Shown one piece after another: positions 6,352-13,841 of a stretch of 23,400 nucleotides of DNA. Below the pieces are notes generated by a model. It searched no databases. It had not been told where the DNA came from and was given only the letters and a program-made list of their open reading frames with translations. The number at the start of each line of letters is the position of its first letter. The stretch's first letter is position 1. Source of the stretch: JAYPAN01 sp038123715 (GTDB lineage Bacteria; Pseudomonadota; Alphaproteobacteria; RS24). A program made the translations under genes and the position numbers. The DNA lies in the NCBI GenBank assembly GCA_038123715.1, contig JAYPAN010000025.1, positions 1 through 23,400 of the forward strand, written 5' to 3'.

Positions 6352-8748
6352 TCAGCCGCGCAATTTGCCGCCGGTCGCTTTTTCCACGGCGGCGGTGATT
6401 TTTGCCGACAGCGCGTCAATCTCAGCATCGGTCAAAGTTGCTTCGACCGGTTGCAATGTCACTTCAAGCGCCATTGATTTCATGCCTTCCGGCAAGCTGC
6501 CACCGGCGAATACATCAAACACGCGGACATTGGCAATCAGCTTTTTGTCAGCACTGTGCGCCGCGCGCACGGCTTGGGCGGCGCTGATATCGGCTGCCAT
6601 TTCAAAGGCAAAATCGCGGGTCACAGCCTGCAAATTGGACGCTTCCAGACCGGGGCGGGCAATGCCGCCCTGCGCCTTGGGCGCGGCGATTGTATCCGGC
6701 CAGACTTCAAAAGCGACAATTGGCCCGGGCAGGTCAAAATGTTTCAGCAAGGCCGGATGCAATTCACCGAAAGCGGCCATTGGCTGTTTGGGGTTGCGCG
6801 CCAGCACACCGGCACGCCCCGGATGATACCAATCAGCAACCGGCGGTAAGACCTGCAAACCATCGCTCGCCACACCGCAAGCGGCCAGTGCCGCTTCAGC
6901 ATCGGCGCGGGCGGCATAGACATCAGCCATTTGCGGTGCGCCCTGCCAGCGACGCGGCTGCACCGCCCCATGCCGCACACCGCTTGCCGCCAGACGTTGC
7001 GCGCCCGGTTCGGCGGCCAAAAACTCATTGCCAATTTCAAATAAAGCAATATCAGCAAAGCCGCGCGCCACATTGCGCGCCGAAGCCGCCAGCAAACCCG
7101 GCAGCAGCGAAGGGCGCATATGCGACAATTCCGAGGAAATCGGATTATCGAGTTCCAGCCCGTCCGCCACGCCAAACAGCGCCGCATCATGGCGGTCGAT
7201 AAATGACCAAGTCACCGCCTCAACCAACCCATGCGCGGCCAGCGTCCGGCGCATCACATGTATCCGACGCTGCATCGGCGTCAAAGTCGGGCGCGTGACA
7301 TCATGGCGGCGCGGCAGCGGGGTGGACGGCACATTATCAAGGCCATAAATGCGGATGATTTCTTCCACCAAATCGACATCGCCGCCAATATCAGGTCGCC
7401 AGCTCGGCACTTGCACCTGCCACGAATTGCCTGTTTCAACGGCAAAGCCCAAAGCCTGCAAAATCGCCTGCATATCGCTTTCCGGCAGGGTGACGCCGGT
7501 GCGCTTTTCGACCAGTGCCGGGTCAAAGGTAATCTCGGAAAGCGGCGCATCAGCCGCACCGGCCAAAACCGGCGCTCCGGCTTCACCGCCGCAAATTTCA
7601 GTTATCATCTGCACGGCCTGAGCCAGACCGGACATGACCGAGGCGCGGTCAACGCCGCGCTCAAAGCGATAGCGCGCATCGCTGTCGATATTATAGCGAC
7701 GCCCGGAACGCGCAATCGCCTCCGGCACGAACCAAGCGCTCTCCACCAGCACATTTTGCGTGTCCATTGTGCTGCCCGACGCCAGCCCGCCCATGATACC
7801 GCCAAGACCCAACACGCCATTTTCATCGGCAATGACGCAATCTTCCGGCGCCAATTCATAAACATTGTCATCCAGCGCGGTGAAGCTTTCGCCCGCTTCG
7901 GCCTGCCGCGCCACCACCTGACCGGTCAATCGGTCGGCATCATAGACATGCAAAGGGCGTCCGCGGTCATAGGAAATATAATTGGTGATATCGACCAAGG
8001 CATTTATCGGGTTCAGACCAATCGCCCGCAAGCGCATTTGCAACCAGGCCGGGCTTTCGCCATTGCTGACATTGCTGACCAAACAGCCAGCAAAGGCCGG
8101 ACAGACCGGCCCGGACACGGCCAAATCTGCCTGCCTGTCAGCTTTGGCAATAATATCGGTCACCATGTCCGGTTTCAGTGTGCCAAGGCCTGCTGCCGCC
8201 AAATCGCGGGCAATGCCGCGCACGCCAAGACAATCGGGTCGGTTGGGTGTGATGCCAATTTCAATCACCGGGTCAGCACTCAAGCCAAATGCGGCCAGCG
8301 CTTCAATCGCAGATGTGCCAATTTCTGCCGTCTCCGGCAATTCAATAATGCCCTCATGGTCTTCCGACAGGCCAAGCTCGGCAGCAGAGCACATCATACC
8401 ATTGCTTTCGACGCCGCGAATTTTGGCCTTGCCCAGCACCATGCCATTGGACGGTATCACCGCGCCTTGCTGCGCCAATATCCCCTTCAAGCCAGCCCGC
8501 GCATTGGGCGCCCCGCACACCAATGTCTGCTCACCCGCGCCACTGCGAACCGTGCAGACCTGCAAACGGTCAGCATCCGGGTGCGGTGCGGCGGCGATGA
8601 TTTCCGCCACTTCAAAACCGGCAAAGGCGGCAGCCGGGTCGCGCAAATCTTCCACTTCCAGCCCGACCAGCGTCAATGTCTCGACAATGCGTTCCAGCGG
8701 GGCATCGGTCTGCAAATGGTCGGTCAGCCATGACAGGGTAAATTTCAT
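6352..8748 (-). CDS. pheT: Phenylalanine--tRNA ligase beta subunit
   Basis: This is the beta subunit of the cytoplasmic alpha2-beta2 phenylalanyl-tRNA synthetase, used for tRNA binding and editing of misacylated Tyr-tRNA(Phe). The 798 residues run through the full bacterial order: an N-terminal EMAP/tRNA-binding domain (about 40-150, with FEVAEIIAAAPHPDADRLQVC), the B3/B4 editing domain (about 210-380), B5 (about 400-470), the synthetase-like core domain, and a C-terminal ferredoxin-fold anticodon-binding domain (about 705-798, with RDFAFEMAADISA and ALEVTLQP). Length is normal for the family. A GGGGGCGGG stretch just upstream supports the ATG at 8748. It starts 11 bases after pheS and is the last gene of rpmI-rplT-pheS-pheT, convergent with the methyltransferase gene 13 bases away. 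No clear terminator is visible between them. Confidence 0.97.
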   Translation of the reverse strand: MKFTLSWLTDHLQTDAPLERIVETLTLVGLEVEDLRDPAAAFAGFEVAEIIAAAPHPDADRLQVCTVRSGAGEQTLVCGAPNARAGLKGILAQQGAVIPSNGMVLGKAKIRGVESNGMMCSAAELGLSEDHEGIIELPETAEIGTSAIEALAAFGLSADPVIEIGITPNRPDCLGVRGIARDLAAAGLGTLKPDMVTDIIAKADRQADLAVSGPVCPAFAGCLVSNVSNGESPAWLQMRLRAIGLNPINALVDITNYISYDRGRPLHVYDADRLTGQVVARQAEAGESFTALDDNVYELAPEDCVIADENGVLGLGGIMGGLASGSTMDTQNVLVESAWFVPEAIARSGRRYNIDSDARYRFERGVDRASVMSGLAQAVQMITEICGGEAGAPVLAGAADAPLSEITFDPALVEKRTGVTLPESDMQAILQALGFAVETGNSWQVQVPSWRPDIGGDVDLVEEIIRIYGLDNVPSTPLPRRHDVTRPTLTPMQRRIHVMRRTLAAHGLVEAVTWSFIDRHDAALFGVADGLELDNPISSELSHMRPSLLPGLLAASARNVARGFADIALFEIGNEFLAAEPGAQRLAASGVRHGAVQPRRWQGAPQMADVYAARADAEAALAACGVASDGLQVLPPVADWYHPGRAGVLARNPKQPMAAFGELHPALLKHFDLPGPIVAFEVWPDTIAAPKAQGGIARPGLEASNLQAVTRDFAFEMAADISAAQAVRAAHSADKKLIANVRVFDVFAGGSLPEGMKSMALEVTLQPVEATLTDAEIDALSAKITAAVEKATGGKLRG

Positions 8749-8759
8749 TCGCCCGCCCC

Positions 8760-9866
8760 CTATTGTCCGGCCATTTGCCGGTTGGACAGGCCGCCGGTCA
8801 GCCCCGGCACATCAAGCGGCAAAAAGCCGTAATGTTTCAGCCAGCGCAAATCAGCGTCAAAAAAGGCGCGTAAATCCGGCATGCCATATTTCAGCATAGC
8901 CAGCCGGTCAAGCCCCATGCCAAAGGCAAAACCCTGCAAGCGCGTGGCATCAATACCAGCATAATTCAGCACAGCCGGATGCACCATGCCGCTGCCGCCA
9001 ATTTCCATCCAATCCACCCCCTCGCCAACAACCAGGCGCGCGCCGTCAAGGTGGCATTGCATATCAATTTCCATGCTTGGCTCGGTGAAGGGAAAATAGC
9101 TGGGGCGCAGGCGAATGGCGACATTATCCACTTCGAAAAAAGCCGCCAGAAAGGCTTCCAGCGTCCATTTCAAATGGCCGAGATGGGTGGTCTCGTCAAT
9201 CACCAGCCCTTCCACCTGATGAAACATTGGCGTGTGGGTCTGGTCGCTGTCGCAGCGATAAGTGCGTCCGGGTGCGATAAAGCGGAAAGGCGCATCACCG
9301 GCTTCCATTGTCCGCACTTGAACCGGGCTGGTATGGGTGCGTAAAAGCAGCCGGTCGCCGGCTTCATCGGGCGGAAAATAAAATGTGTCATGCATTTGCC
9401 GCGCCGGATGGGCTTCGGGAATGTTGAGCGCGGTGAAATTGTAAAAATCGGTTTCGATATCCGGCCCTTCCGCCACATCGAATCCCATATCGGCAAAAAT
9501 CGCCGAAACCTCATCCATCACCTGACTGACCGGATGAATCCGCCCGGTCAGAAGCGGGTCATTTTGCGTCGGCAGGGTGACATCAACCGTTTCGGAAGCC
9601 AGCCGCGCTTGCAGCGCTGCACCTTCCAGCACCGCCTTGCGCGTCTCAATGGCTTGCGCCAGACGGTCGCGCAATTGGTTGAATTTCGGGCCATTAATCT
9701 GACGCTCTTCCGGCGACATGCCGCCCAGCGTTTTCAAAAGCGCCGAGACACTGCCCTTTTTACCGAGCGCGGCAACGCGCACAGCGTCAAGCGCGGCCAA
9801 ATCCGTGGCCGCGTCAATGTCGCTTAATATCTGCTGTTCCAGACTGTCGCTATCCTGCGCGCTCAT
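8760..9866 (-). CDS. pheS: Phenylalanine--tRNA ligase alpha subunit
   Basis: This is the catalytic alpha subunit of phenylalanyl-tRNA synthetase (class II), charging tRNA(Phe). The 368 residues have an N-terminal coiled-coil arm (about 1-100), then HPVSQVMDEVSAIFADMGF, motif 2 (PGRTYRCDSDQTHTPMFHQ) and motif 3 (FAFGMGLDRLAMLKYG). The active-site HTSPVQVRTM segment is also present. Length fits bacterial PheS (about 330-370). A strong GGAGG about 9 bases upstream fixes the ATG at 9866. pheT follows after 11 bases, and rplT precedes by 54 bases. I looked for a Phe-rich leader peptide and attenuator in that 54-base spacer and found none. Confidence 0.97.
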   Translation of the reverse strand: MSAQDSDSLEQQILSDIDAATDLAALDAVRVAALGKKGSVSALLKTLGGMSPEERQINGPKFNQLRDRLAQAIETRKAVLEGAALQARLASETVDVTLPTQNDPLLTGRIHPVSQVMDEVSAIFADMGFDVAEGPDIETDFYNFTALNIPEAHPARQMHDTFYFPPDEAGDRLLLRTHTSPVQVRTMEAGDAPFRFIAPGRTYRCDSDQTHTPMFHQVEGLVIDETTHLGHLKWTLEAFLAAFFEVDNVAIRLRPSYFPFTEPSMEIDMQCHLDGARLVVGEGVDWMEIGGSGMVHPAVLNYAGIDATRLQGFAFGMGLDRLAMLKYGMPDLRAFFDADLRWLKHYGFLPLDVPGLTGGLSNRQMAGQ

Positions 9867-9920
9867 GTCTTTGCCTCCTGTCGCGTCGCGTCACCCGTGG
9901 CGACCGGCGCAACGGGCCGA

Positions 9921-10277
9921 CTATCCAAGCGCCGCCCGTGCCTTGCCGACCAATGCCTCAAAAGCTGCCGGCTCATGCACCGCCAAATCGGCCAGCACTT
10001 TGCGGTCAACCTCAACACCGGCCTTGCCCAGCCCGTCAATAAATCGACCATAGGGCAGACCATGGGCGCGCGAGGCCGCATTGATGCGCTGAATCCACAA
10101 GGCGCGGAAATTGCGCTTGCGGGCGCGACGGTCGCGATAGGCATATTGACCGGCTTTGGTCACCGCCTGTTTGGCTACCTTAATGGTATTTTTGCGGCGG
10201 CCATAATAACCTTTGGCCTTGGAAAGAACTTTTTTGTGGCGTGCGTGCGAAGTGACGCCGCGTTTTACACGTGACAT
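9921..10277 (-). CDS. rplT: 50S ribosomal protein L20
   Basis: L20 binds 23S rRNA early in 50S assembly and in several bacteria also represses its own operon at the mRNA level. The 118-residue basic protein shows the usual MSRVKRGVTSHARHKKVL start, the AKGYYGRRKN segment, YAYRDRRARKRNFRALWIQRINAA and the C-terminal globular part with GLPYGRFIDGL. Length is standard. AGGAGGG about 6 bases upstream supports the ATG at 10277. It follows rpmI by 12 bases, so the two are co-transcribed. Confidence 0.97.
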   Translation of the reverse strand: MSRVKRGVTSHARHKKVLSKAKGYYGRRKNTIKVAKQAVTKAGQYAYRDRRARKRNFRALWIQRINAASRAHGLPYGRFIDGLGKAGVEVDRKVLADLAVHEPAAFEALVGKARAALG

Positions 10278-10289
10278 GGCAGACCCTCC

Positions 10290-10487
10290 TTAACCGTTCG
10301 GCATATATTTTTTAACAATACGCGCATCCTGATCGCTCAATGTGGTTGTGCCACGCTGATTGCGGATTTGCTTATTGCTGCGTTTAATCATACCGTGCCG
10401 CTTGCCGGTCTGCCCGGCTCGCACTTTACCTGATGCCGTCAGCTTGAAACGCTTTTTGGCACCGCTTTTGGTTTTCATTTTGGGCAT
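10290..10487 (-). CDS. rpmI: 50S ribosomal protein L35
   Basis: This is a small basic 50S subunit protein of 65 residues, starting MPKMKTKSGAKKRFK and containing the family segments GQTGKRHGM and NKQIRNQRG. ATG 10487 is chosen over the in-frame ATG at 10502 because the strong GGAGG site lies between them (8 bases before 10487), and L35 proteins normally begin with MPK. It is the first gene of rpmI-rplT-pheS-pheT and has a promoter-like sequence and a structured leader upstream. In this window infC, its usual upstream partner, is separated from it by a gene on the opposite strand. Confidence 0.95.
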   Translation of the reverse strand: MPKMKTKSGAKKRFKLTASGKVRAGQTGKRHGMIKRSNKQIRNQRGTTTLSDQDARIVKKYMPNG

Positions 10488-10517
10488 TTCGTCATCCTCC
10501 ATATACGGATTTCAGTC

Positions 10518-10554
10518 GCAACCAACATGGCAGCCCTTTCGGCCAGAAGGTTGC
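10518..10554 (-). promoter_or_regulatory. Nested hairpin in the rpmI leader
   Basis: In the transcript upstream of rpmI, GCAACC (10554-10549) can pair with GGTTGC (10523-10518), enclosing TGGC (10545-10542) paired with GCCA (10531-10528). This nested stem lies about 30 bases before the L35 start. L20 or another ribosomal protein could bind such a leader, as in the rpmI-rplT operons of other bacteria, but no specific L20 mimic is recognised, so this is an inference. Confidence 0.35.
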
Positions 10555-10583
10555 ACCCGGCGCTTACAAGCCGAGCAGCGCGT

Positions 10584-10611
10584 GTTATACGCAATATGGT
10601 GAAAATTGCAA
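10584..10611 (-). promoter_or_regulatory. Sigma-70-type promoter of rpmI-rplT-pheST
   Basis: On the minus strand, TTGCAA (10611-10606) is followed after 16 bases by TATAAC (10589-10584), matching the -35 and -10 consensus at four and five of six positions. Transcription would start near 10577 and give a leader of about 90 bases to the L35 start. The promoter lies within 50 bases of the gdpD start on the other strand, so the two divergent units share this region. Confidence 0.5.
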
Positions 10612-10631
10612 CCGCCAATAAAGGATGCGGC

Positions 10632-11591
10632 ATGGCTAAAGGTTTTTTCAATATCGCCCATCGGGGCGGGGCTGATTTATGGCCGGAAAACACATTGCCG
10701 GCTTTTGCCGCGGCGATTGAGCTGGGCGTTGACGGGATTGAGTTCGACCTGCATTTGTCGCAAGACGGGCATTTAATTGTGCATCATGATTTGCGCCTGA
10801 AAGCCGATGCGACAAGGCTGAACAGTGCCTATATCACGCCGCCAACGCCGCAAATCGGTGAACTGACACGCGCCGAATTGGCCAAATATGATGTCGGGCG
10901 GCTTGACCCGAACAGCGACTATGCCCGTCGTCGCCCTGACCAGACGCCGATTGACGGCGCGCCTATCCCCGATTTTTCTGCCCTGTGCGCCCTTATCCGC
11001 GACCGCGCCCCGGCCGGTTTCCGGCTTTACGCGGAATTGAAAACCGCTTTGGGCGATAATGCCGACCCCGCCCATATGCTTGCCGACAGCTTTATTGACG
11101 CAATTGAAACATCCGGCCTGACGGCGCAAAGCAGCGTGATTTCCTTTGATTGGCGTTGTGTCAATCGCGTTCGTGCCGCCCTGCCCGATATCGCCCATGC
11201 CTTCACCACCATGCCGTTTGAGCGCACCGACCCGAAAGGGGCGCTCAACCCTGATGACCCGAAGATTTTCGCGCTTGTGAAGCAGGCATCTGCAAAAGGC
11301 GCGCCGTGGTGGGATGATTTTGACTGGCGCGAGATGGACGGAGACAGCCACGCCGACAAAGTGCTGAACGCCATTCTGGCTGCAAAAGCCAAGGGCTGGT
11401 TCGGCCATTGGACAGATATTGATGCGCCGCGCATGGCTTGGGCGCAAGACCACCAGCTTGCCGTGTCGGCATGGACAGTCAATGAGGCCGCCACCATGCG
11501 CCAGCTTGCCGATTGGGGCGTTGCAGCGATTATTACCGACCGACCCGATTTATGTCGGGAGATTCAGCAGGAAAAAGCAGCGCGGGTTTAA
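10632..11591 (+). CDS. Glycerophosphodiester phosphodiesterase family protein
   Basis: It hydrolyses glycerophosphodiesters (deacylated phospholipids) to sn-glycerol-3-phosphate and an alcohol, inferred from the GDPD fold. In 319 residues I see the catalytic start IAHRGGADLWPENT (His10, Arg11, Glu19), GVDGIEFDLHLSQDGHLIVHHD (Glu37, Asp39, His52), the mid-protein metal-ligand region GFRLYAELKT, and a C-terminal AVSAWTVNEAATMRQLADWGVAAIITDRPD that is typical of the family. There is no signal peptide, so it is probably cytoplasmic. ATG 10632 is chosen because the HRGG motif should lie near the N-terminus and AAAGGA precedes it; ATG 10596 would add 12 residues. The gene stands alone on the plus strand between infC and rpmI and is convergent with infC, the stops being about 10 bases apart. 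Confidence 0.9.
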   Translation: MAKGFFNIAHRGGADLWPENTLPAFAAAIELGVDGIEFDLHLSQDGHLIVHHDLRLKADATRLNSAYITPPTPQIGELTRAELAKYDVGRLDPNSDYARRRPDQTPIDGAPIPDFSALCALIRDRAPAGFRLYAELKTALGDNADPAHMLADSFIDAIETSGLTAQSSVISFDWRCVNRVRAALPDIAHAFTTMPFERTDPKGALNPDDPKIFALVKQASAKGAPWWDDFDWREMDGDSHADKVLNAILAAKAKGWFGHWTDIDAPRMAWAQDHQLAVSAWTVNEAATMRQLADWGVAAIITDRPDLCREIQQEKAARV

Positions 11592-11601
11592 CACTATCCG
11601 C

Positions 11602-12138
11602 CTAGCGCGGAGCCAGCACCATAATCATTTGCCGCCCTTCCAGCTTGGGCATGGCTTCGACTTTGGCGATTTCCTCAACATCATCGCGGACGCGGTGCAG
11701 CACTTCCATGCCGAGATTCTGGTGCGCCATTTCGCGCCCGCGAAACCGCATGGTCACTTTTACCTTATCGCCTTCATTGAGGAATTTGTTCACATTCCGC
11801 ATTTTCACATCATAGTCATGCGTGTCGATATTCGGACGCATTTTAATTTCTTTGACATCAACTGTTTTCTGGCGTTTGCGCGCTTCGCTGGCTTTTTTCT
11901 GTTCCTGATATTTCAGCTTGCCATAATCAAGGATTTTGCAAACAGGCGGCGAGGCATTTGGCGAAACTTCCACCAAATCAAGCCCTTCTTCCTCGGCCAT
12001 AGCCAATGCCGTGTCTGTATCAACAATGCCTTGTTTTTCGCCATCAGCGCCAATCAGCAGCACTTGTGGCACTTTAATCAGATGGTTCACACGCGGCCCG
12101 GTTCGGGTGGGCGGCGCGGCGGGGGGTCTGCGAACTAT
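11602..12138 (-). CDS. infC: Translation initiation factor IF-3, probable ATA start
   Basis: IF-3 binds the 30S subunit, blocks premature joining of 50S and checks the start codon. Both domains are complete: the N-domain (GPRVNHLIKVPQVLLIGADGE, about 14-34), the linker with LKYQEQKKASEARKRQ, and the C-domain with VDVKEIKMRPNIDTHDYDVK, VTMRFRGREMAHQNLG and the final RQMIMVLAP. The start is inferred to be ATA at 12138 (VRRPPAAPP follows), because GGAG lies seven bases upstream (12149-12146) and alphaproteobacterial IF-3 proteins usually begin a few residues before an RRP-type stretch. That gives 178 residues. A conventional ATG at 12165 would place the GGAG inside the gene and lacks its own ribosome-binding site. 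Rare infC start codons are known to allow IF-3 autoregulation. It is downstream of the small GT-like gene. Confidence 0.93.
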   Translation of the reverse strand: MVRRPPAAPPTRTGPRVNHLIKVPQVLLIGADGEKQGIVDTDTALAMAEEEGLDLVEVSPNASPPVCKILDYGKLKYQEQKKASEARKRQKTVDVKEIKMRPNIDTHDYDVKMRNVNKFLNEGDKVKVTMRFRGREMAHQNLGMEVLHRVRDDVEEIAKVEAMPKLEGRQMIMVLAPR

Positions 12139-12166
12139 GGTTTTGCTCCATTCCTGTTTGCACATC

Positions 12167-12204
12167 AAGCCTTTGAAAGGCTTAGGCTCAAACCTTTAGA
12201 GCCT
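12167..12204 (-). promoter_or_regulatory. infC leader with two competing hairpins
   Basis: Just upstream of infC the minus strand holds AGGCTC-N9-GAGCCT (12204-12184) and then AAGCCTTT-C-AAAGGCTT (12183-12167). The loop of the first contains AAAGG, which could instead pair with CCTTT in the second, so the two folds may compete. No T tract follows either hairpin, so they do not look like simple terminators. A TTGACT box (12220-12215) just upstream could be a -35 element, but no good -10 is visible. Confidence 0.45.
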
Positions 12205-12216
12205 AATTGGCGGAAG

Positions 12217-12600
12217 TCAACTCCCAAGTTTCGCCTGCCGCCTTTCCACAAGGTTAACAAACCAAGGCGGGCGTGGCCAGACCAGAAACCGCAAAAGCGG
12301 CAGCGCGGCAGGCACGGGCTGATAGACACTGTCAAAATGGCGCCATGAAATCCGCCTTATCAGCGCCAGAAAGCCGCGCAGGCCAAGCTGATGATAGACC
12401 CAGACCTCATCCACCGCCATGGCGCGTGCCGTTTCGGCATTGGCGCTGTCAGCCAGCACGGTCAGCGAGCTTGCATTATCTGACAGGGGGGCTGATAAAT
12501 GGTCAATCGCCGCGCGCATATTGGCGGGCGACATGCCGACCGCGACCAGCAAAACCCCGCCGGGCCAGCGCACCGGTTTTTTGGCCATATTGTCAGTCAC
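12217..12600 (-). CDS. Small uncharacterised protein, possibly glycosyltransferase-related
   Basis: This is an unnamed protein of about 127 residues from GTG 12600; ATG 12588 would give 123. It has no signal peptide. Residues about 15-100 read as an alpha/beta Rossmann-like segment: a beta strand (GVLLVAVGM), helices, a second strand (SLTVLADS), then DEVWVYHQLGLRGFLALIRRISWRHFDSVYQP. The last segment resembles the pattern in the N-terminal half of GT9 heptosyltransferases, where a vDev...lirrlr...yD motif precedes a strand. At this size it cannot be a whole GT9 enzyme. It begins three bases after the GT4 gene stop, so it is very likely co-transcribed with it and may be an accessory or remnant. 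The coding frame is well maintained and the ribosome-binding site is weak. Confidence 0.7.
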   Translation of the reverse strand: MTDNMAKKPVRWPGGVLLVAVGMSPANMRAAIDHLSAPLSDNASSLTVLADSANAETARAMAVDEVWVYHQLGLRGFLALIRRISWRHFDSVYQPVPAALPLLRFLVWPRPPWFVNLVERRQAKLGS

Positions 12601-12603
12601 GGT

Positions 12604-13821
12604 CTAACACCCACTGCCGAGAATATCGCGATAGACATTTAATGTATTGGCGACCATGGCAGCCTGGGTGAATCTGGCGGCGACATTGGTGCGCCCGTTT
12701 TCTCCCATGCGTTGATAATCCTGCGCCGACAAGGATAATGCCGCTTCTATCGCCTGGGTCAGCGCCCTGACATTGCCGGGTTCAACAAGCCAGCCAGAGC
12801 CGTCCGCAGCATTGGCCACGGCTTTGACATTTTCACGATAGCCGCCCGCATCGCTGGCAATCACCGGCAGGCTGGCCGCCTGTGCTTCAATCGCTGTGCG
12901 TCCAAAAGGCTCGGTGCGGGTCGAAGCTATGACCGCCAAATCAGAACCGGCATAGGCTTCGGCCATATTGCGCACCAGACCGGCAAATATCACATCACTT
13001 TCCAATCGATTTGCCGCAATCAGCTTTTCCAGCTCGGCAACATAACCGTCGCGGCCCTGGGCGCTGCCGGCAAAAACCAGCTTGACCCGCCCACCTTGCG
13101 GCGCGCCTTCCTGCACCGCCCCAACTGCTTGGACAAGCACATCCTGACCTTTCAACGCCGTTAAGCGGGCCGGGCAGATAATGACAAAATCATCTTCCGC
13201 CAAGCACCAGCGCGCGCGAAATTGCGCCCGCGCATCAGCCGGTTGCGCCGCACGCGCCAGTGCATCGGCATCGCAACCGCGCGGCACGACTTTAATCTTT
13301 TCCGCTGCCACGCCATGCACATGGGCAATCCGGTCAGCGGTAAATTGCGAATTGGCAATCACGCAAACGCCGCGCGTCAGCGCCGAATTATAAAACACTT
13401 TCAGCCTTGGCCGGTCATGCACCAGCGAATGATAAGTCGCCATATAGGCGATATTGCTGCGCCGCGCGGCAAATAATGACGACCAGGCCGGCGCGCGCGA
13501 GCGGGCATGGATGATATTCACTTTCTCGCTTTTTATCAGCTTGGCCAGCCGCCCGATATTGCCATAGACTGTAAATGGGTTTTTGCTGGCAACTGGCAAA
13601 TGGAAGATTTCCGCCCCGATTTTGGTCAATTCGCTTTCCAGCCTGCCGCCTTGGCTGGCGACCAGCGCCCGACCACCGGCGCGGCAAATGCCGGTCGCGA
13701 TTTCCAGCGTGGTGGTCTCGGCGCCGCCGACATCCAGCTCCGGCACAACTTGTAAAATCGTCGCCCCGTGCAAATCAGGCAAATCCAAATTGGCCTGTTT
13801 CATGTCACTGGTGACAGCCAT
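12604..13821 (-). CDS. GT4-family (GT-B fold) glycosyltransferase
   Basis: This retaining glycosyltransferase of 405 residues is probably active on a lipid- or envelope-linked acceptor at the inner face of the membrane. The N-terminal domain opens with ILQVVPELDVGGAETTTLEIA (GGAE near 32-35), then IIHARSRAPAWSSLFAA and TYHSLV. The C-terminal domain has VVPRGCD, IICPARLTALKGQDVLVQA, LVFAGSAQGRDG and the EX7E-type nucleotide-sugar motif in EPFGRTAIEAQAASLPVIAS. The start at ATG 13821 is preferred: an upstream GTG at 13875 has no ribosome-binding site, and ATG 13803 is also possible. It is the first gene of a unit running into the small protein and infC. The exact sugar is unknown; a lipopolysaccharide-core or capsule role is plausible. 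Confidence 0.88.
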   Translation of the reverse strand: MAVTSDMKQANLDLPDLHGATILQVVPELDVGGAETTTLEIATGICRAGGRALVASQGGRLESELTKIGAEIFHLPVASKNPFTVYGNIGRLAKLIKSEKVNIIHARSRAPAWSSLFAARRSNIAYMATYHSLVHDRPRLKVFYNSALTRGVCVIANSQFTADRIAHVHGVAAEKIKVVPRGCDADALARAAQPADARAQFRARWCLAEDDFVIICPARLTALKGQDVLVQAVGAVQEGAPQGGRVKLVFAGSAQGRDGYVAELEKLIAANRLESDVIFAGLVRNMAEAYAGSDLAVIASTRTEPFGRTAIEAQAASLPVIASDAGGYRENVKAVANAADGSGWLVEPGNVRALTQAIEAALSLSAQDYQRMGENGRTNVAARFTQAAMVANTLNVYRDILGSGC

Positions 13822-13841
13822 TGAAACCCCGTATAGACTTT

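Noticed and set aside
7231..8733. A 500-codon open frame on the plus strand antisense to pheT
   Set aside because: pheT on the minus strand is a full, motif-complete gene. The antisense frame is rich in His, Arg and Gln with no domain, a known by-product of codon bias in GC-rich genes.
9867..9920. Phe-rich leader peptide or attenuator before pheS
   Set aside because: The 54-base spacer has no small Phe-rich frame and no terminator hairpin with a T tract.
10596..10631. Upstream in-frame start for gdpD at 10596
   Set aside because: It would add a 12-residue tail before the catalytic HRGG region with no family match, and the later ATG has a better-placed ribosome-binding site.
11419..12348. 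A 309-codon plus-strand open frame covering infC
   Set aside because: It is antisense to complete IF-3 and to the end of gdpD in another frame. The predicted protein is Phe/His-rich antisense sequence.
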